64,000 bases of DNA from Coptis chinensis (lineage: Eukaryota; Streptophyta; Magnoliopsida; Ranunculales; Ranunculaceae), in NCBI GenBank assembly GCA_015680905.1, contig CM027382.1, forward strand, positions 16,775,501 through 16,839,500. Reading direction: 5' to 3'. The notes under the pieces were generated by a model that was given only the letters and a program-made list of their open reading frames with translations, did no database searches and was not told the origin of the DNA. Shown here one piece after another: positions 35,418 to 46,699 of this stretch. How positions within the stretch are numbered: position 1 is the first letter of the stretch; every line of letters starts with the position of its first letter. The position numbers were made by a program, and so were the translations under genes.

Positions 35418-36554
35418 TTGTGTACATATATGGCTCCTCGAATGCCGATGAATGCCAACGCTGGCTGCTATTTATCTGAAAAAGGGAAAAAGAAACCCTC
35501 TGAACCAGTCTCGGCACCAACTGCTGCTGACAAACCCTATGCTCTTTCTTCCATTCCTGATAAGCATACTTCTACTGCTTCTAAGGATAAGACTCCTGCT
35601 TCTTCTCATCAAACCACCTCCATCCCTCCCTCGACTACTACTGCTTCTTCTAAGAAAAGAAAACACCATGCATGGGGTGAAAGTGGACTTTCCGATGGTC
35701 AAAACCTTGATTATATTCCTTCTGCCGATGCAAGCCAACCCTTCAGTCCTGCGTTTCTCTTTACTGATGGCAACGATATCCCTTTAACAGCCTCGCTCTT
35801 TGAAGATACTAATAAAGATGAATTGGGTGTCGCATTATCCAGCAGTTGTATCCTTCCCAAAGATAAGCTAGTTGTTATGAAAGTAGATCCCACTGAACGC
35901 CTTACTCAGTATTGCGATCATATGGAAAAGGTACTTATGTCTTGTCTTCTTTCATTTCATATCAATCTCGCCTTTTGTACTTTGTGCTTATCAGTTTTTG
36001 ATATTTTTATAGGCGAAGGTGCTTGCCATGGCTCAATTTGATCTGCTTCATAAAAAGAATGCGAGATCGGGCGTATCAGAAAAACCCTAAACTCTCAGCA
36101 ATAAGAATTCGATAGATTAACTCAAGAAAATAGTGGCTTCAAGAAGGAAATCCATCAATTGAAAACTGATATGAAGCTGCAATCTGATAAAGCTGAGAAG
36201 ACCTTATTGGATAAATTGGTTGAACATGCCGAGCTTGTGAAGAAAATGTTCGAAGATTTTCCTGCCGAAAGACAGAAATATGAAGAAGCCTCTGAAACTG
36301 CCGATACTGAGTACAATACTGTCATGGGAGCTGTAAATTCTTTAGGCGACAAGTTGGATATTTGCAAACCTTTCATTCCTCGTAACATTCTTTTGGACAA
36401 TAATATGATTTCTAATGATGAAGAAGAAGATATAGCTCCCTCTAATCCTACTGTGGCTGATACCACCACTTCGCAGCTTATTCCTGATGCTGCTCAAAAC
36501 ACTGACGCCACCCTGTCCGATGTTGATGCCCTTCTCAACAATCCTCCCCTTTAA
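35418..36554 (+). pseudogene. Antisense extra ORF of the Tat element, C-terminal coiled-coil part
   Basis: 35418-36041 encodes a serine/threonine/proline-rich stretch with a basic KKRKHHAWGE cluster (possible nuclear signal). An exon border may lie at about 35930 (AAAAG/GTACTTATG) with acceptor TTTTTATAG near 36013. 36159-36554 encodes a charged helical segment (KTDMKLQSDKAEKTLLDKLV, EHAELVKKMFEDFPAERQKY) of coiled-coil type and an acidic end. Frames shift once near 36060-36120. Probably the same gene as 34076-35390. Confidence 0.4.
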
Positions 36555-36743
36555 ACTATCATCTTTACTCAAATGTTGTAATCTCTGAACAAGTTATACT
36601 TTTTGATTGCTATAATTTCTAACTTCCCTTGATTTTTTGCCATGACTGTTTCCCATTATTTGTATTTATCTCTTTCTTGTACTTCCAACCATCGAAAGAG
36701 TATCAATGATACTACCCATCATATGAACATAAAAATCACATCT

Positions 36744-37150
36744 TCGATACCCTCAACAAAGATAGAGTATCGCTGATACTTGGACTTGTATCAATTAAGA
36801 AAATATAATTTTCGATACCCTCAACAAAAAAAAAGAGTATCAGCGATACTTAGACTTGTATAAAAAAGAAAATATAATTTTCTATACACTCCAACAAAAA
36901 AGAGAGTATTGGCGATATTTAGATTTATATCATAAAGAAAATATAATTTTCGATACCCTCAACCAAAAAGAGAGTATCGGCGATACTTAGACTTGTATCA
37001 TAAAAAAAATATAATTTTTGATATCCTCAACCAAAAAGAGAGTATCGGCGATACTTAGACTTGTATCATAAAGAAAATATAATTTTCGATACCCTCAACC
37101 AAAAAAGAGAGTATCGACGATACTTAGACTTGTATCATAAAGATATCATA
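36744..37150. repeat. Satellite-like tandem array 1, ~68-bp unit, ~6 copies
   Basis: The unit contains TTCGATACCCTCAAC, AGAGAGTATCGGCGATACTT, AGACTTGTATCATAAAG and AAAATATAATTT; copies begin near 36744, 36812, 36880, 36949, 37016 and 37084. GTATCGGCGATAC is a near palindrome in each unit. It lies between the antisense ORFs and array 2 in the 3' part of the Tat element. Confidence 0.85.
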
Positions 37151-37179
37151 AATCATTGCAACATACCTTTAATCCTTTG

Positions 37180-38410
37180 TTGATATCTCGACTGATATTA
37201 TTATTTCTGTAATGCCTCATCGTCGATAGCTTGATACTACGCCTGATATCTGCCACTGTTTTTGATACTAGGACTTTTTGACAATATGCCTTACATCAAC
37301 ATCTCTGTTAACGTTAGGACTTTTTATGCCTGATATTTGCCACTGCTTTTGATATCAGGGGTTTTTGACAATATGCCCGATATCAACACGTCTGTCGATA
37401 TTAGGACTTCTTACGCCTAATATCAATATTTCTGTCGATACTAAGACTTTTGACAATATGCCTGATATCAACACGTCTGTTGATACCAGGACTTTTTACG
37501 CCTGACGTCACCATTTCTGTCGACACCAAGACTTCTTACGCTTGACATCTGCCACTGTTTCTGATATCAGGTCTTTTTGACGATACGCCTGATATCAATA
37601 TTTCTATCGATACCAGGACTTCTTATGCCTGATATCTGCCACTGTTTCTGATATCAGGACTTTTTGATGATACGCCTGATATCAATATTTCTATCAATAC
37701 CAGGACTTCTTATGCCTGATATCTGCCACTATTTCTGATATCAAGACTTTTTGACGATACACCTGATATCAATATTTCTATTGATACTAGGACTTTTTAT
37801 GTCTGATATTTGTCACTGTTTCTGATATCAGGACTTTTTGACGATGCACATGATATCAATATTTCTATTGATACCAGGACTTTTTATGCCTGATATATGC
37901 CACTGTTTCTGATATTAGGACTTTTTGACAATATGCATGATATCAATATTTCTATCGATACCAGGACTTTTTATGCCTGATATCTGCCACTGTTTCTGAT
38001 CTCAGGACTTTTTGACGATACACCTGATATCAATATTTCTATCGATACCAGGACTTTTTATGTCTGATATCTGCCACTATTTCTGATATCAAGACTTTTT
38101 GACGATACACCTGATATTTGCCACTGTTTCTGATATTAGGACATTTTGACGATATACCTGATATCAATATTTCTATCGATACCAGGACTTTTTGACGATA
38201 CGCCTGATCTTAATATTTCTATCGATACCAGGACTTTTTATGCTTGATATCTGCCACTGTTTTTGATATCAGGACTTTTTGACGATACGCCTGATATCAA
38301 TATTTCTATTGATACCAAAACTTTTTATGCCTGATATCTGCCACTATTTCTGATATCAGGACTTTTTGACTATATGCCTGATATCAATATTTCTATCGAT
38401 ACCATGACTT
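37180..38410. repeat. Satellite-like tandem array 2, ~87-bp unit, ~14 copies
   Basis: The unit is TGATATCAATATTTCTATCG, ATACCAGGACTTTTTATGCC, TGATATCTGCCACTGTTTCT, GATATCAGGACTTTTTGACG, ATACGCC. It consists of two related halves (each GATATC...GGACTTTTT). Copies vary by a few bases and small deletions. The palindrome GATATC recurs two or three times per unit. The array ends shortly before the integrase end (38665). Confidence 0.88.
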
Positions 38411-38664
38411 TTTTATCATATGCTAACACCATATATTTTTATATGAAAATTGAAATTTGAAATTTGAATCCATTTGTATTGAATTGAAAATTCATGCTAC
38501 ACATCTTAATTTCCCATAAAATTTGAAAGAAAAAAAAAAATACATTATTGATAGAATACCTTCAGATTATTGATATTATGAGGTTTTGCTAGCAATTCAC
38601 CATCAATTTTCTTTAGATAATATGCTCCATTTACCCCCATCTTGTGGACAATGTATAGACCTTC

Positions 38665-39510
38665 TCAATTTGCCGATAACTTCCCAGCTCCCTTTTCTTT
38701 TGTCGCCTGTGTAACCTCTTTTAGCACTAGGTCACCTTCTTGGAAAGTTCTTTCTTTAACTTTCTTATTGAATGCTTTCCTGAGCTGCCTTTGATAATAA
38801 TCAAGCCTCATTCTTGCTTGCTCCCTTCTCTCTTCCAAATTCAAGACTTCTACCTGCATCCCCTGATCATTCAATCCTTTTTCTACAAGCATTGTCCTTG
38901 ATGTCAATACTACCATCTCAGCTGGAGACACTACTTCCATACCATAAGCTAAAGTAAATGGTGATTCCCCCGTTGCTACTCTTGGAGTTGTTCTGTATGC
39001 CCACAATACATTGTTTAACTCATCAACCCATAAACTTTTCTTATCCTCCAGCTTCTTTTTGATGTTGTCCATAATGGTCTTATTTGTTGCTTCAGCTTGC
39101 TCATTCCCTTGAGCGTAATAAGGTGCTGATGTAAAGTGTTTAATCTTGTACGATTCTAAAAACTCTTTCACTTTACCACCAATGAATTGAGGACCATTAT
39201 CCGATATGATAGCATATGGCAATCCATATCGGCAAACCACTCTTTCAAACAGAAAACTGATGATGTCATGCTCTTTAACATGTTGCAAGGCTATCGCTTC
39301 TAGCCAATTAGTGAAGTAGTCAGTTACTACTAACATGAATCTTTTCTTTCCTCTTCCAGGTACTAGAGGACCCACAATATCCATCCCCCATAAAGCGAAC
39401 GACCATAGGTTCGAGACACAGTGTAACTCTTCTGCTGGCACATGAATGACATGTCCATGCTTCTGACACTGAATACACTTTTTTGCATATCGGAGACAGT
39501 CCCTCCGCAT
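38665..39510 (-). CDS. Integrase domain of the Tat element
   Basis: The 281-residue frame holds a zinc-finger end (RYAKKCIQCQKHGHV) and the DDE core: first D in WGMDIVGPLVPGRGKK, second D in AIISDNGPQFIGGKV, E in GNEQAEATNKTIMD. It continues through ESPFTLAYGMEVVSPAEM to a C-terminal RTFQEGDLVLKEVTQ block. The triad is intact and the frame is open, so this is the best-preserved pol domain. It is part of the gag-pol polyprotein. Confidence 0.9.
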   Translation of the reverse strand: MRRDCLRYAKKCIQCQKHGHVIHVPAEELHCVSNLWSFALWGMDIVGPLVPGRGKKRFMLVVTDYFTNWLEAIALQHVKEHDIISFLFERVVCRYGLPYAIISDNGPQFIGGKVKEFLESYKIKHFTSAPYYAQGNEQAEATNKTIMDNIKKKLEDKKSLWVDELNNVLWAYRTTPRVATGESPFTLAYGMEVVSPAEMVVLTSRTMLVEKGLNDQGMQVEVLNLEERREQARMRLDYYQRQLRKAFNKKVKERTFQEGDLVLKEVTQATKEKGAGKLSAN

Positions 39511-39528
39511 TTGTGGCCAGAAATATCC

Positions 39529-40275
39529 CTACCTTGCAATCTTACTTGCCAACGATCTTCCTGCCGAATGATTCCCACATTCCCCTTCATGCATTTCTGC
39601 AATAATTTTTTGAGAATCTTCTGTCGATATACATTTCAAATGTGGTCCTCCTGGATTTTTCCGATACAGTTGATCATCCATTAATAGATATCTTTCAGCT
39701 CCTCCTTTTATCCTTCTAGCCTCATTCTTATCTGATGGCAATTTTCTTTCTAACAAAAACAACATATAATCGTTTAGCCATGACGCCCCCAGTGTATCTA
39801 TCTCCATCACCTCTGTATAATTTATACTAATACTTGGAGTTTGCTGAACACCGATATGCAACAAACGACCTTCCTCATTCTCGAGCATTGCAGCTACATA
39901 TGCCAGTGCATTAGCATGTCGGTTTTCTCCCCTATCGAGATGCTGAAAAATAATCTTCCTGAAATCCTTGAGCTTCACTCTTACCAAATTTAGATAATCT
40001 ATCATATTATCGCACTTTGCAGCATATCCTCCATTGATCTGGTTTATCACCAATTGCGAACCACTGAAGACCGATAAGTCTTTGACATTTAATGATTTAG
40101 CCATCTCCAATCCTGTTATTAGAGCCTCATATTCGGCTTCATTGTTAGAAGCATGAAAACCTAAAGTAACTGCTGTCTCGAGTCTTTAGTTTTCTGGAGT
40201 TATTAGAACAGCGCCAATAGCACATCCCTTTTGGCCTGATGATCCATCTACAAAGAGCTTCCATCCATTTGTACC
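39529..40275 (-). pseudogene. Second (archaeal-type) RNase H of the Tat element
   Basis: The domain begins WKLFVDGSSGQKGCAIGAVL at about 40275. After an in-frame stop near 40187 it continues HASNNEAEYEALI, GLEMAKSLNVKDLSVFSGSQ, LVINQINGGYAAKC and HLDRGENRHANALAYVAAML. The DGSS, NNEAEYEAL, SGSQLV and ENRHANALA blocks are the catalytic parts of an RNase H distinct from the one next to RT. Its presence defines the dual-RNH (Tat) group. The region beyond leads to the integrase zinc finger. Confidence 0.82.
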
Positions 40276-40278
40276 AAC

Positions 40279-42012
40279 CTAAGGATCATCTTCATCCATT
40301 GCATTATCCGGCTCTTGTACCAATAGAAGATTGTCTTCTTCAGCTTTCCAATCTTCATCTTCAGCAGGAAAATCTGCTAAGAAGTCAGTTAGAACTTGGC
40401 TTTTCTCCGATACTCTATTCCTATATTCAATTCCAAATTCGTCAATAAGAACTGACCACTTCGCCATTCTCCCCGATTTAGCTGTTCTAGCTAAGGTTTG
40501 CTTTAGAGGAAGATTTGTTATGACCACCATTGAATGGGATTGAAAATAAGGTTTTAGCCGTTGAGTAGAATATAGGAGTGCTAACGCATATTTTTCTAAC
40601 ATTGAGTATCGAGTCTCTGCTTCGAGCATTGTTTTAGATTGAAAATACATCGGTCGCTCCGCTCCATCTTCCACTTTGATGAGTACTGAGCTGATGGAGA
40701 AATCCGAGACAGCAAGGTATAAGAATAACGTATCGCCTTCTTCTAGTTTTATCAGAGTTAATACTTCTTGCAGATACTTTTTTAAGTCGGTAAATGCAAG
40801 TTCACATTCCTCACCCCATACAAACTTTGTATTCTTCTTTAACAGCTTGAATAAAGGTTTATATCTATCGGAAGTTCGAGATATAAACCTATTCAATGCT
40901 GCAATTTTGCCTGTAAGCTTTTGAATTTGTTTCCTTGTACTAGGTGAGGGCATATGTTGGATAACTCAAATCTGATCTGGATTAACATCAATTTCTCGCT
41001 TTGTGACGATATATCCAAGGAACTTCCCTGAACTTACCCCGAAAGTACATTTCTCAGGGTTAAGCTTCATATTAAATTGTCAAAATATTCGGAACTCCGT
41101 ATCCAAATCTTGAACATGATTACACGCCTTCTTTGATTTGATGACCATATCATCTATGTACACTTCCACAATATGCTTAATCAGATGCTTGAACATCTTT
41201 TCCACCAGTTGCTGATAGGTTGCCCCTGCATTCTTCAAACCGAATGACATTCTAATGAAACAATAAAGACCCCCCTTAACAACAAATGTTGTCTTCAATT
41301 GATCTAATATTGACATAACAATTTGGAAATACCCGGAATGACCATCGCAGAAACTCAACAATTTGAATCCAGCTGTTCTATCCACCAGTTCATCAATTTT
41401 AGGCATCGGATAGTAGTCCTTCGGGCATTGTTTGTTAACATCTGTGAAATCAACACATATCCGAACCTTGCCATTCTTTTTCGAGACAACCACAATGTTT
41501 GCAACCCATTCTGAATTATCAATCTCTTTGATGATTCCACATTCTAGCATTTTCTGAATTTCATTTTGTACTGCTTGCGCGTATATCGGCCTGGCCCTTC
41601 TATGATGCTGATGAACTGGGGTTGCTCCTTCTCGCATATTCAACTTATGGGAATGTACCTGAGGGTCAATACCAGGAAGATCAGCCATCGACCAAGCAAA
41701 TACATCTTTATTCTTCTTTAGAAACTCAATTAAATCACTCTTGATTTCTGAACTCATCTCTGTTCCAATGAAAGTGAAGCAACTTTCATTGTTTTGTCCG
41801 ATATTGATCTTTTGCACTTCTTCCATTGTTTTACTTAGGGTTATCTTAGGCTTTATCTTCATCTCCGATGTGAATCTAACATCCTCCTGATGGTTTTTGC
41901 TCTCTGATTTTGGAGATGAACTTCCATTAATTGCTATCTGGCGACTTCCGAGACGCCCCCAGTGTCCACTTTCTTCTCTTTCATCATACCCTTCACGGTA
42001 ACAAAATTGCAC
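40279..42012 (-). pseudogene. Reverse transcriptase and first RNase H of the Tat element
   Basis: 41080-42012 has the RT palm and fingers: VRICVDFTDVNKQCPKDYYP, KLLSFCDGHSGYFQI (catalytic D in place of the usual DAxSGY), FIRMSFGLKNAGATYQQLV, and the active site VEVYIDDMVIKS. Stops near 41060 and 40968 interrupt the frame. 40279-40953 continues with LNRFISRTSDRYKPLFKLLK and RNase H (LFLYLAVSDFSISSVLI, ETRYSMLEKYALALLYSTQR, KQTLARTAKSGRMAKW). Mutated FCDGHSGY and the stops show decay. Confidence 0.85.
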
Positions 42013-43926
42013 TTCTCAGATTCTGACTGGTCGCCTCTTATCTCATGTGGCCCATACGTTGTCAGAAATATGATAACTTGATAAAAAGTACTCGGAACTG
42101 CTCTCATAACATGTATCCATTTTCTTCCCAAAATAGCATTATGATCTGAATGATGCTTTATGACTATAAACTTAGTCATAATAGTCTGTGGGCCTGCCCT
42201 TACTGGCAACTTGATTTCCCCGTTGGTCTTGTTGAGGTTCCATTAAAACCATACAAATTAAACTGTGGTTCTTTTAAATGGGACTCATCAAATCTGATGC
42301 CTGTATATGCTTTCCAAAACAGAATATTGACAGAACTACCACAATCGACCAAAATCTTCTGCACATCATATCCTGATATTCTTAACGTAATCAACAGAGC
42401 ATTATCGTGAGGCAATGTTACCTTTGACAAATCGTCAGGCACAAACATAATAGCTCCAGGTATACTTGTCGATATGAGAGTAGGGTCTATTGGTACTGGC
42501 TCCACATTTACTTCCAGCACCTCCTTGACTGTCGATATCTTTCGAATTTTATCCCTTATGATTTTCTTCTGTGGGATAACCCCCTTATATATCATATTAA
42601 TCACCCCTAAAGGTTTATCATTCATCATCGCCGCTACCTCTGGTCTGGCATAAGCTCTAAACTCCCTGAGATTTCCATCTCTCATTAATCGATCTACTTC
42701 CCTGAGCAATTGAAGACATTTGTTTGTCTCATGATTCTTTACCTTGTGAAAATTACAGAAGGGTTTATCTTCTATCTCCCGAGGCTTATGAGTCAGATGT
42801 TGGAAATAAGACTCTTTCCCAACCCTTCTCAAGATGTCTTCAAATATAGTATTAATAACGATATAATTGGATGGATCCAACTCCTCTCTCAATGATCTAT
42901 CAAATTTCTTCTTCTGTGAAGGTTGACCGTCGGATTTTGAATAAGAATCATTCGCCTTTCGCTTATCGGATTTATGATAGGTCTCTTCTTTGGCTGAGTT
43001 GCTTGCTTCAGATACTTGTAACACAGGTTGAACTAAAGATGATAGAACACCCTCTTCAACTTGCACATCTTTCTTGGCTTTATCATAGAGCTCTCTTAAA
43101 GTCTTAATATCCTTTCGAAGCATATACTTGTGCATATCCGACACAGGAATGAGCCCTGTTTGAAATGCCATTACTGCTGTCATTTCTGACTCATCCAGAT
43201 GTTCTACTAACTACGCTTCTGCTTTGAATCGGGATAAGAAACCTTTCAGAGATTCTTTCTTTCCTTGCTTCAATTGGAACAAAGCCGACACCTGCTTTGG
43301 TTTCACTCGCTGATGCCCATAATTGGTTAGAAATTTTTCTTCAATCTCCCTATAACCTGATATAGATCCCTCTTGTAAAGAACAAAACATCTTTAATGCC
43401 TTCCCCTTCAGACTTGAAGAAAAAGATTTGCATAGCAATGAATCTAGATATGCAGTTCCCTTATATATCGAAAACTGATGACGGTATGCGAAGAGATGGT
43501 CCATCGGATCCGATGACCCATCATATTGAGTGAACTTAGGCAGTTTAAACTTCGGTGGAACAGACATCATCTCGATACTTTGATGTATCATATCGGATTT
43601 CTACTAACATCATCCGCCAATTTTCTTATTGACGCTGAAGTCTTCTCGAGCACTTGATTTCCCAGTTGCTTTATCATCATTTCTTGTATCATCTCCTTGG
43701 TGATAGGTTGTGGTATTGGAATTTCCGATATTGGTGATACTTCTGCAACTCTTTCCTTTCTTGTTGATGCCTTTCTAGTATAATGACTACCCGACTTCGA
43801 ACTACAATCCTCCTCCTCTTCCTCATGAAGATCTCTTACCGCATTACTTGGACCTCCCTTCTTCATCTCTTGGTTCTCCTTAAGTAAAACAACATTCTGT
43901 CTTTCCACCTCCTTCAATCTTTTCAA
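42013..43926 (-). pseudogene. Gag and protease region of the Tat element
   Basis: 43588-43926 encodes the charged N-terminal gag part. 43211-43591 has the capsid-like core (PPKFKLPKFTQYDGSSDPMD, HLFAYRHQFSIYKGTAYLDS, FLTNYGHQRVKPKQVSALFQ). A stop codon (TAG, about 43211) splits it from 42200-43183. That frame holds the zinc-knuckle-like FCNFHKVKNHETNKCLQL and a retropepsin-like site ILVDCGSSVNILFWK (D-C-G-S in place of D-[ST]-G). 42013-42209 has the protease end (HHSDHNAILGRKWIH). Confidence 0.85.
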
Positions 43927-44169
43927 TACTTCCTGAAGTGAAACTTCAACCTCAATATTTTCTTCCTGATCTTCGACTTACTGAAGCTCTTGTATTCCTT
44001 GTATGTGATTGATTATCGTTATCCATTTGCTTGCTATTTGCTTTCTTCTTGGGAGCCATTATAATCCACTTCCCACTCCTCTTTCACACTTCTTTCACTC
44101 AATCAAACTTAGAGAAAAACTTCGGATTCTTTATCGCAGAAGAAGAAAACATCAAATTTTCTTGTTCGT

Positions 44170-44187
44170 GACCCACAGACGGCGCCA
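44170..44187 (-). promoter_or_regulatory. Primer-binding site of the Tat element
   Basis: On the - strand TGGCGCCGTCTGTGGGT begins one base after the 5' LTR end. TGGCGCC-type sites are typical of plant gypsy elements; the tRNA used is not assigned here. Confidence 0.75.
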
Positions 44188-44188
44188 A

Positions 44189-44615
44189 TGTGATTGCCAT
44201 GCCAAGAACACCTAATGTTATATGATGCTCTTAGATCACACGATTCATAATGGTGATATGAATGAAAGACTCGGAAGAATCAAGTGGGAAATAATGTTTT
44301 TATTGATCAATGTTAAGAAACTTTACAATCGCTCTAGTTCTCTCTTTCTCTCTCCTGTTTTATGATTTTTTCCCAGAATAAATCGAATGAATCTTTTTCT
44401 TTCTTATCCAGTCTTTATATAGTCCTTTTTACTAGCTTTGACCCAATCTGCTGTTGACATCTGTCCCTTGTCTTTCTTTCTCATTTCCCGCCTTCTACCT
44501 GCAACACAATTCAAACACCCACGAGATCTATCGAGATATTGGCCTTTATGCCAATATCTCGAGTTTTAAAATATTGAAATAAACGTATTTATAGGTACGA
44601 TATTTGCCCACTACA
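44189..44615 (-). repeat. 5' LTR of the Tat element
   Basis: 427 bp, TGT..ACA ends, direct repeat of 32964-33378. It contains 10 extra bases (TATTTGCCCA region, 44601-44610) absent from the other LTR. It ends 36 bp before the stop codon of the neighbouring gene on the same strand, so it probably lies in that gene's 3' UTR. Confidence 0.92.
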
Positions 44616-44651
44616 ATGATAAAGACGCATTTTATGAATGTTTCTTGTTTA

Positions 44652-46699
44652 TTAACGAACTTCAATAATTGCATCACCATTAGCTACATGAACATGTGTA
44701 CTGACATCTGCAGTGCCAGCAGGAGGAGCGCCAACGGCAGCCTTATTGCCTTCCACGGGTTCACTTCCATTAGCTGATCTCTTGCTAGCAACATTATTTC
44801 CAACTGATAACCACTGGACTTGGGATTGCAATTGTTCAAATTTGTACATGAACTGTAAAGCAATTCTCATTCTCTTTTCTTGTTTCCTGAAAGGGCTCTG
44901 GAGAACATACTCTAGTGCCACATTTGGGAGTTCAGTCAGAAAGAGAGACACCTTGTCCACAAATAGTTGCTCCATTCGTTCATATAACTCTTTGAATGTT
45001 CCATGCCTTCCATCTTCAATAAAATCTTTTATGATTAGACGTTCATCTGAATCGAAAAAAAGAGGACAATTCAATAACTGTCCGATCTCTTTAATAACCT
45101 CTAGTGGATGATTTGGGACAAATTGCGAATGAGACTCCGCAGTATTTAAAGAAATATTCTTAACTTGGGGATACTTCAATTGCACAGGGTTGACTACTGT
45201 CTTTTGAAACCAATGATTACTGATGTCCCTAGTCATCCACAAATTCTTTGCTAGTCTTCTTTTGAACATATTGGTAAAACCCATGGAATCCAATCTCTTG
45301 TAGACAAAATAAATGATACTAAAAGCTTCGTCTAAAGCTTCGACTAAGGGTCTGCTAAATTCCGATGGTAACAAAATATTTGACAGTCTTACAAGAATTA
45401 CAAGTAAGAGACAATAATTGTTAGTTCCTTCGATAGAATGTGATTCTTGAGATGGATGACTTCGGAATAGGAGATGGATGAGGTGACGTGGTTCATCCTC
45501 CCGGCATTTTTTGCTCCAACTAGTCAAATCTGCAGTAGCATTCTCACCAAGATAATCAGTGGCATTTCTTTTGGAAATAAGTTTCCTCATTGCCCAAGTT
45601 AAAAATATAACCACTTTATCCATCCGGTTGAGAACTATTTCTGTTGCAAACAATACATGAATGACAATATCTTCTAAGACTTGGCATTTTTTCACGATAC
45701 CAGAGCAAATTTTCGAATTTAATAGCAATTTGGAAAACACCTCGAAGGCCTGAAATTGGTCACAACTCCATTCAATCCATGATGCGTCTTCTTCAGGTTT
45801 GAAGGGGTTCAATTGGCTTGCGACGAAAAACAACCTAAAAGTGATGGCCAATGTACCCAACACTAAGGTGATAATTTGTGATACCACGACAATCCAAACT
45901 GACCATTTATAATCTGAAACTCCATCGCAAAACCTGAAGTGCTGAAGAAAAAATGTCCGAAAAGCAACTTCTAGTAAAAGCAGCGGAGATATTGTGCACA
46001 GCAGGCCTACAGCAGGATAGTGCGCAATCGAGCAGACTCTCAATTGATATTATATATGGAAATAGACTTAAAATGCAGCTCAAGTCCTTCTCTATACCCC
46101 AGTTCTACGCCATATGCATATTTTCCTTGTTCTCTCCAAATCTCTCTGAATGCGTCGGCCATAAATCTAGAGTAGAAAGTAAAATACCACATTATGATGA
46201 GAATTAACATCATTAATAGCAGAATGATGATATGTTCTACGAAAAAAAGGGAAAAGATCACGCCTGTAGCCATTTGTATGCAAGTATTAACAATAACAGT
46301 AACTACAAGGATGGTCAAGGAGGCCATATTAACAAACAACTCAGAACCTTCCATATTGGCCACGCAAGGCAGGAAAAATCCCATTGAAATGCATATTAAA
46401 GTAGTGCCACAAAGTTTAGATAGTTGATCCTGTGGACTCGGCATTGGAGTAGTGAGATCAAATGGGACTTTTGTTGCAATTGCAAGAAGAGAGAGTGTCA
46501 ATGAATTGAGTGAGAAATATTTACAAGGTAACCATGGTTTTTTTTGACGATATCCAAGATATACATCAGAAATGATTAAGAGTAAACATACCAAAGTGGC
46601 TGTGGTGATATATAGACCAATAAGTGGCAGTGGAGCAGCATACCTGTTATCTAATATCCCCCCTAGACACTGTAGTTTCTCCATTAGCGTTATTTGCAT
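44652..46699 (-). CDS. Plant-specific multi-spanning membrane protein of unknown function
   Basis: Two frames form one gene. 46699-46040 starts MQITLMEKLQCLGGIL and has about five to six hydrophobic segments (PLIGLYITTATLVCLLLIIS, LNSLTLSLLAIAT, LTILVVTVIVNTCI, IIILLLMMLILIIMWYFTFY), ending with FREIWREQGKYAYGVELG. The second part (to 44652) starts VCSIAHYPAVGLLCTISPLL, has two more membrane segments (WIVVVSQIITLVLGTLAITF), then a long soluble C-terminal domain of about 380 residues. The parts join in phase if GTATAG (about 46082) to TTGAG (about 46024-46040) is a 59-nt intron; otherwise this is a frameshift. I recognise the general type from uncharacterised plant transmembrane protein families, often in tandem copies, with no known role. 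The start is the first ATG of the frame; the preceding frame closes just upstream. Confidence 0.75.

Larger units (their letters stand above)
32964..44615 (-). mobile_element. Ty3/gypsy LTR retrotransposon, Tat type with dual RNase H
   Basis: The 11.65-kb element reads on the - strand LTR, PBS, gag, protease, RT, RNase H, second (archaeal-type) RNase H, integrase, then a long non-pol region with antisense ORFs and tandem repeats, PPT, LTR. The second RNase H after the first is a mark of the Tat lineage. Target duplication ATGAT flanks it (32959-32963, 44616-44620). LTR ends are TGT..ACA. The PPT is GAGAGGGGGCAA next to the left LTR on the - strand. Several stops break gag and pol, so it is no longer autonomous. 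It inserted only 36 bp behind the stop codon of the membrane-protein gene at 44652. Confidence 0.92.

Noticed and set aside
35472-35738. Arginine/serine-rich ORF on the - strand
   Set aside because: Antisense translation of the S/T-rich linker of the + strand extra ORF.
36744-38410. CRISPR-like array
   Set aside because: Units are directly adjacent without unique spacers, periods are 68 and 87 bp, and the arrays lie inside an LTR retrotransposon of a plant.
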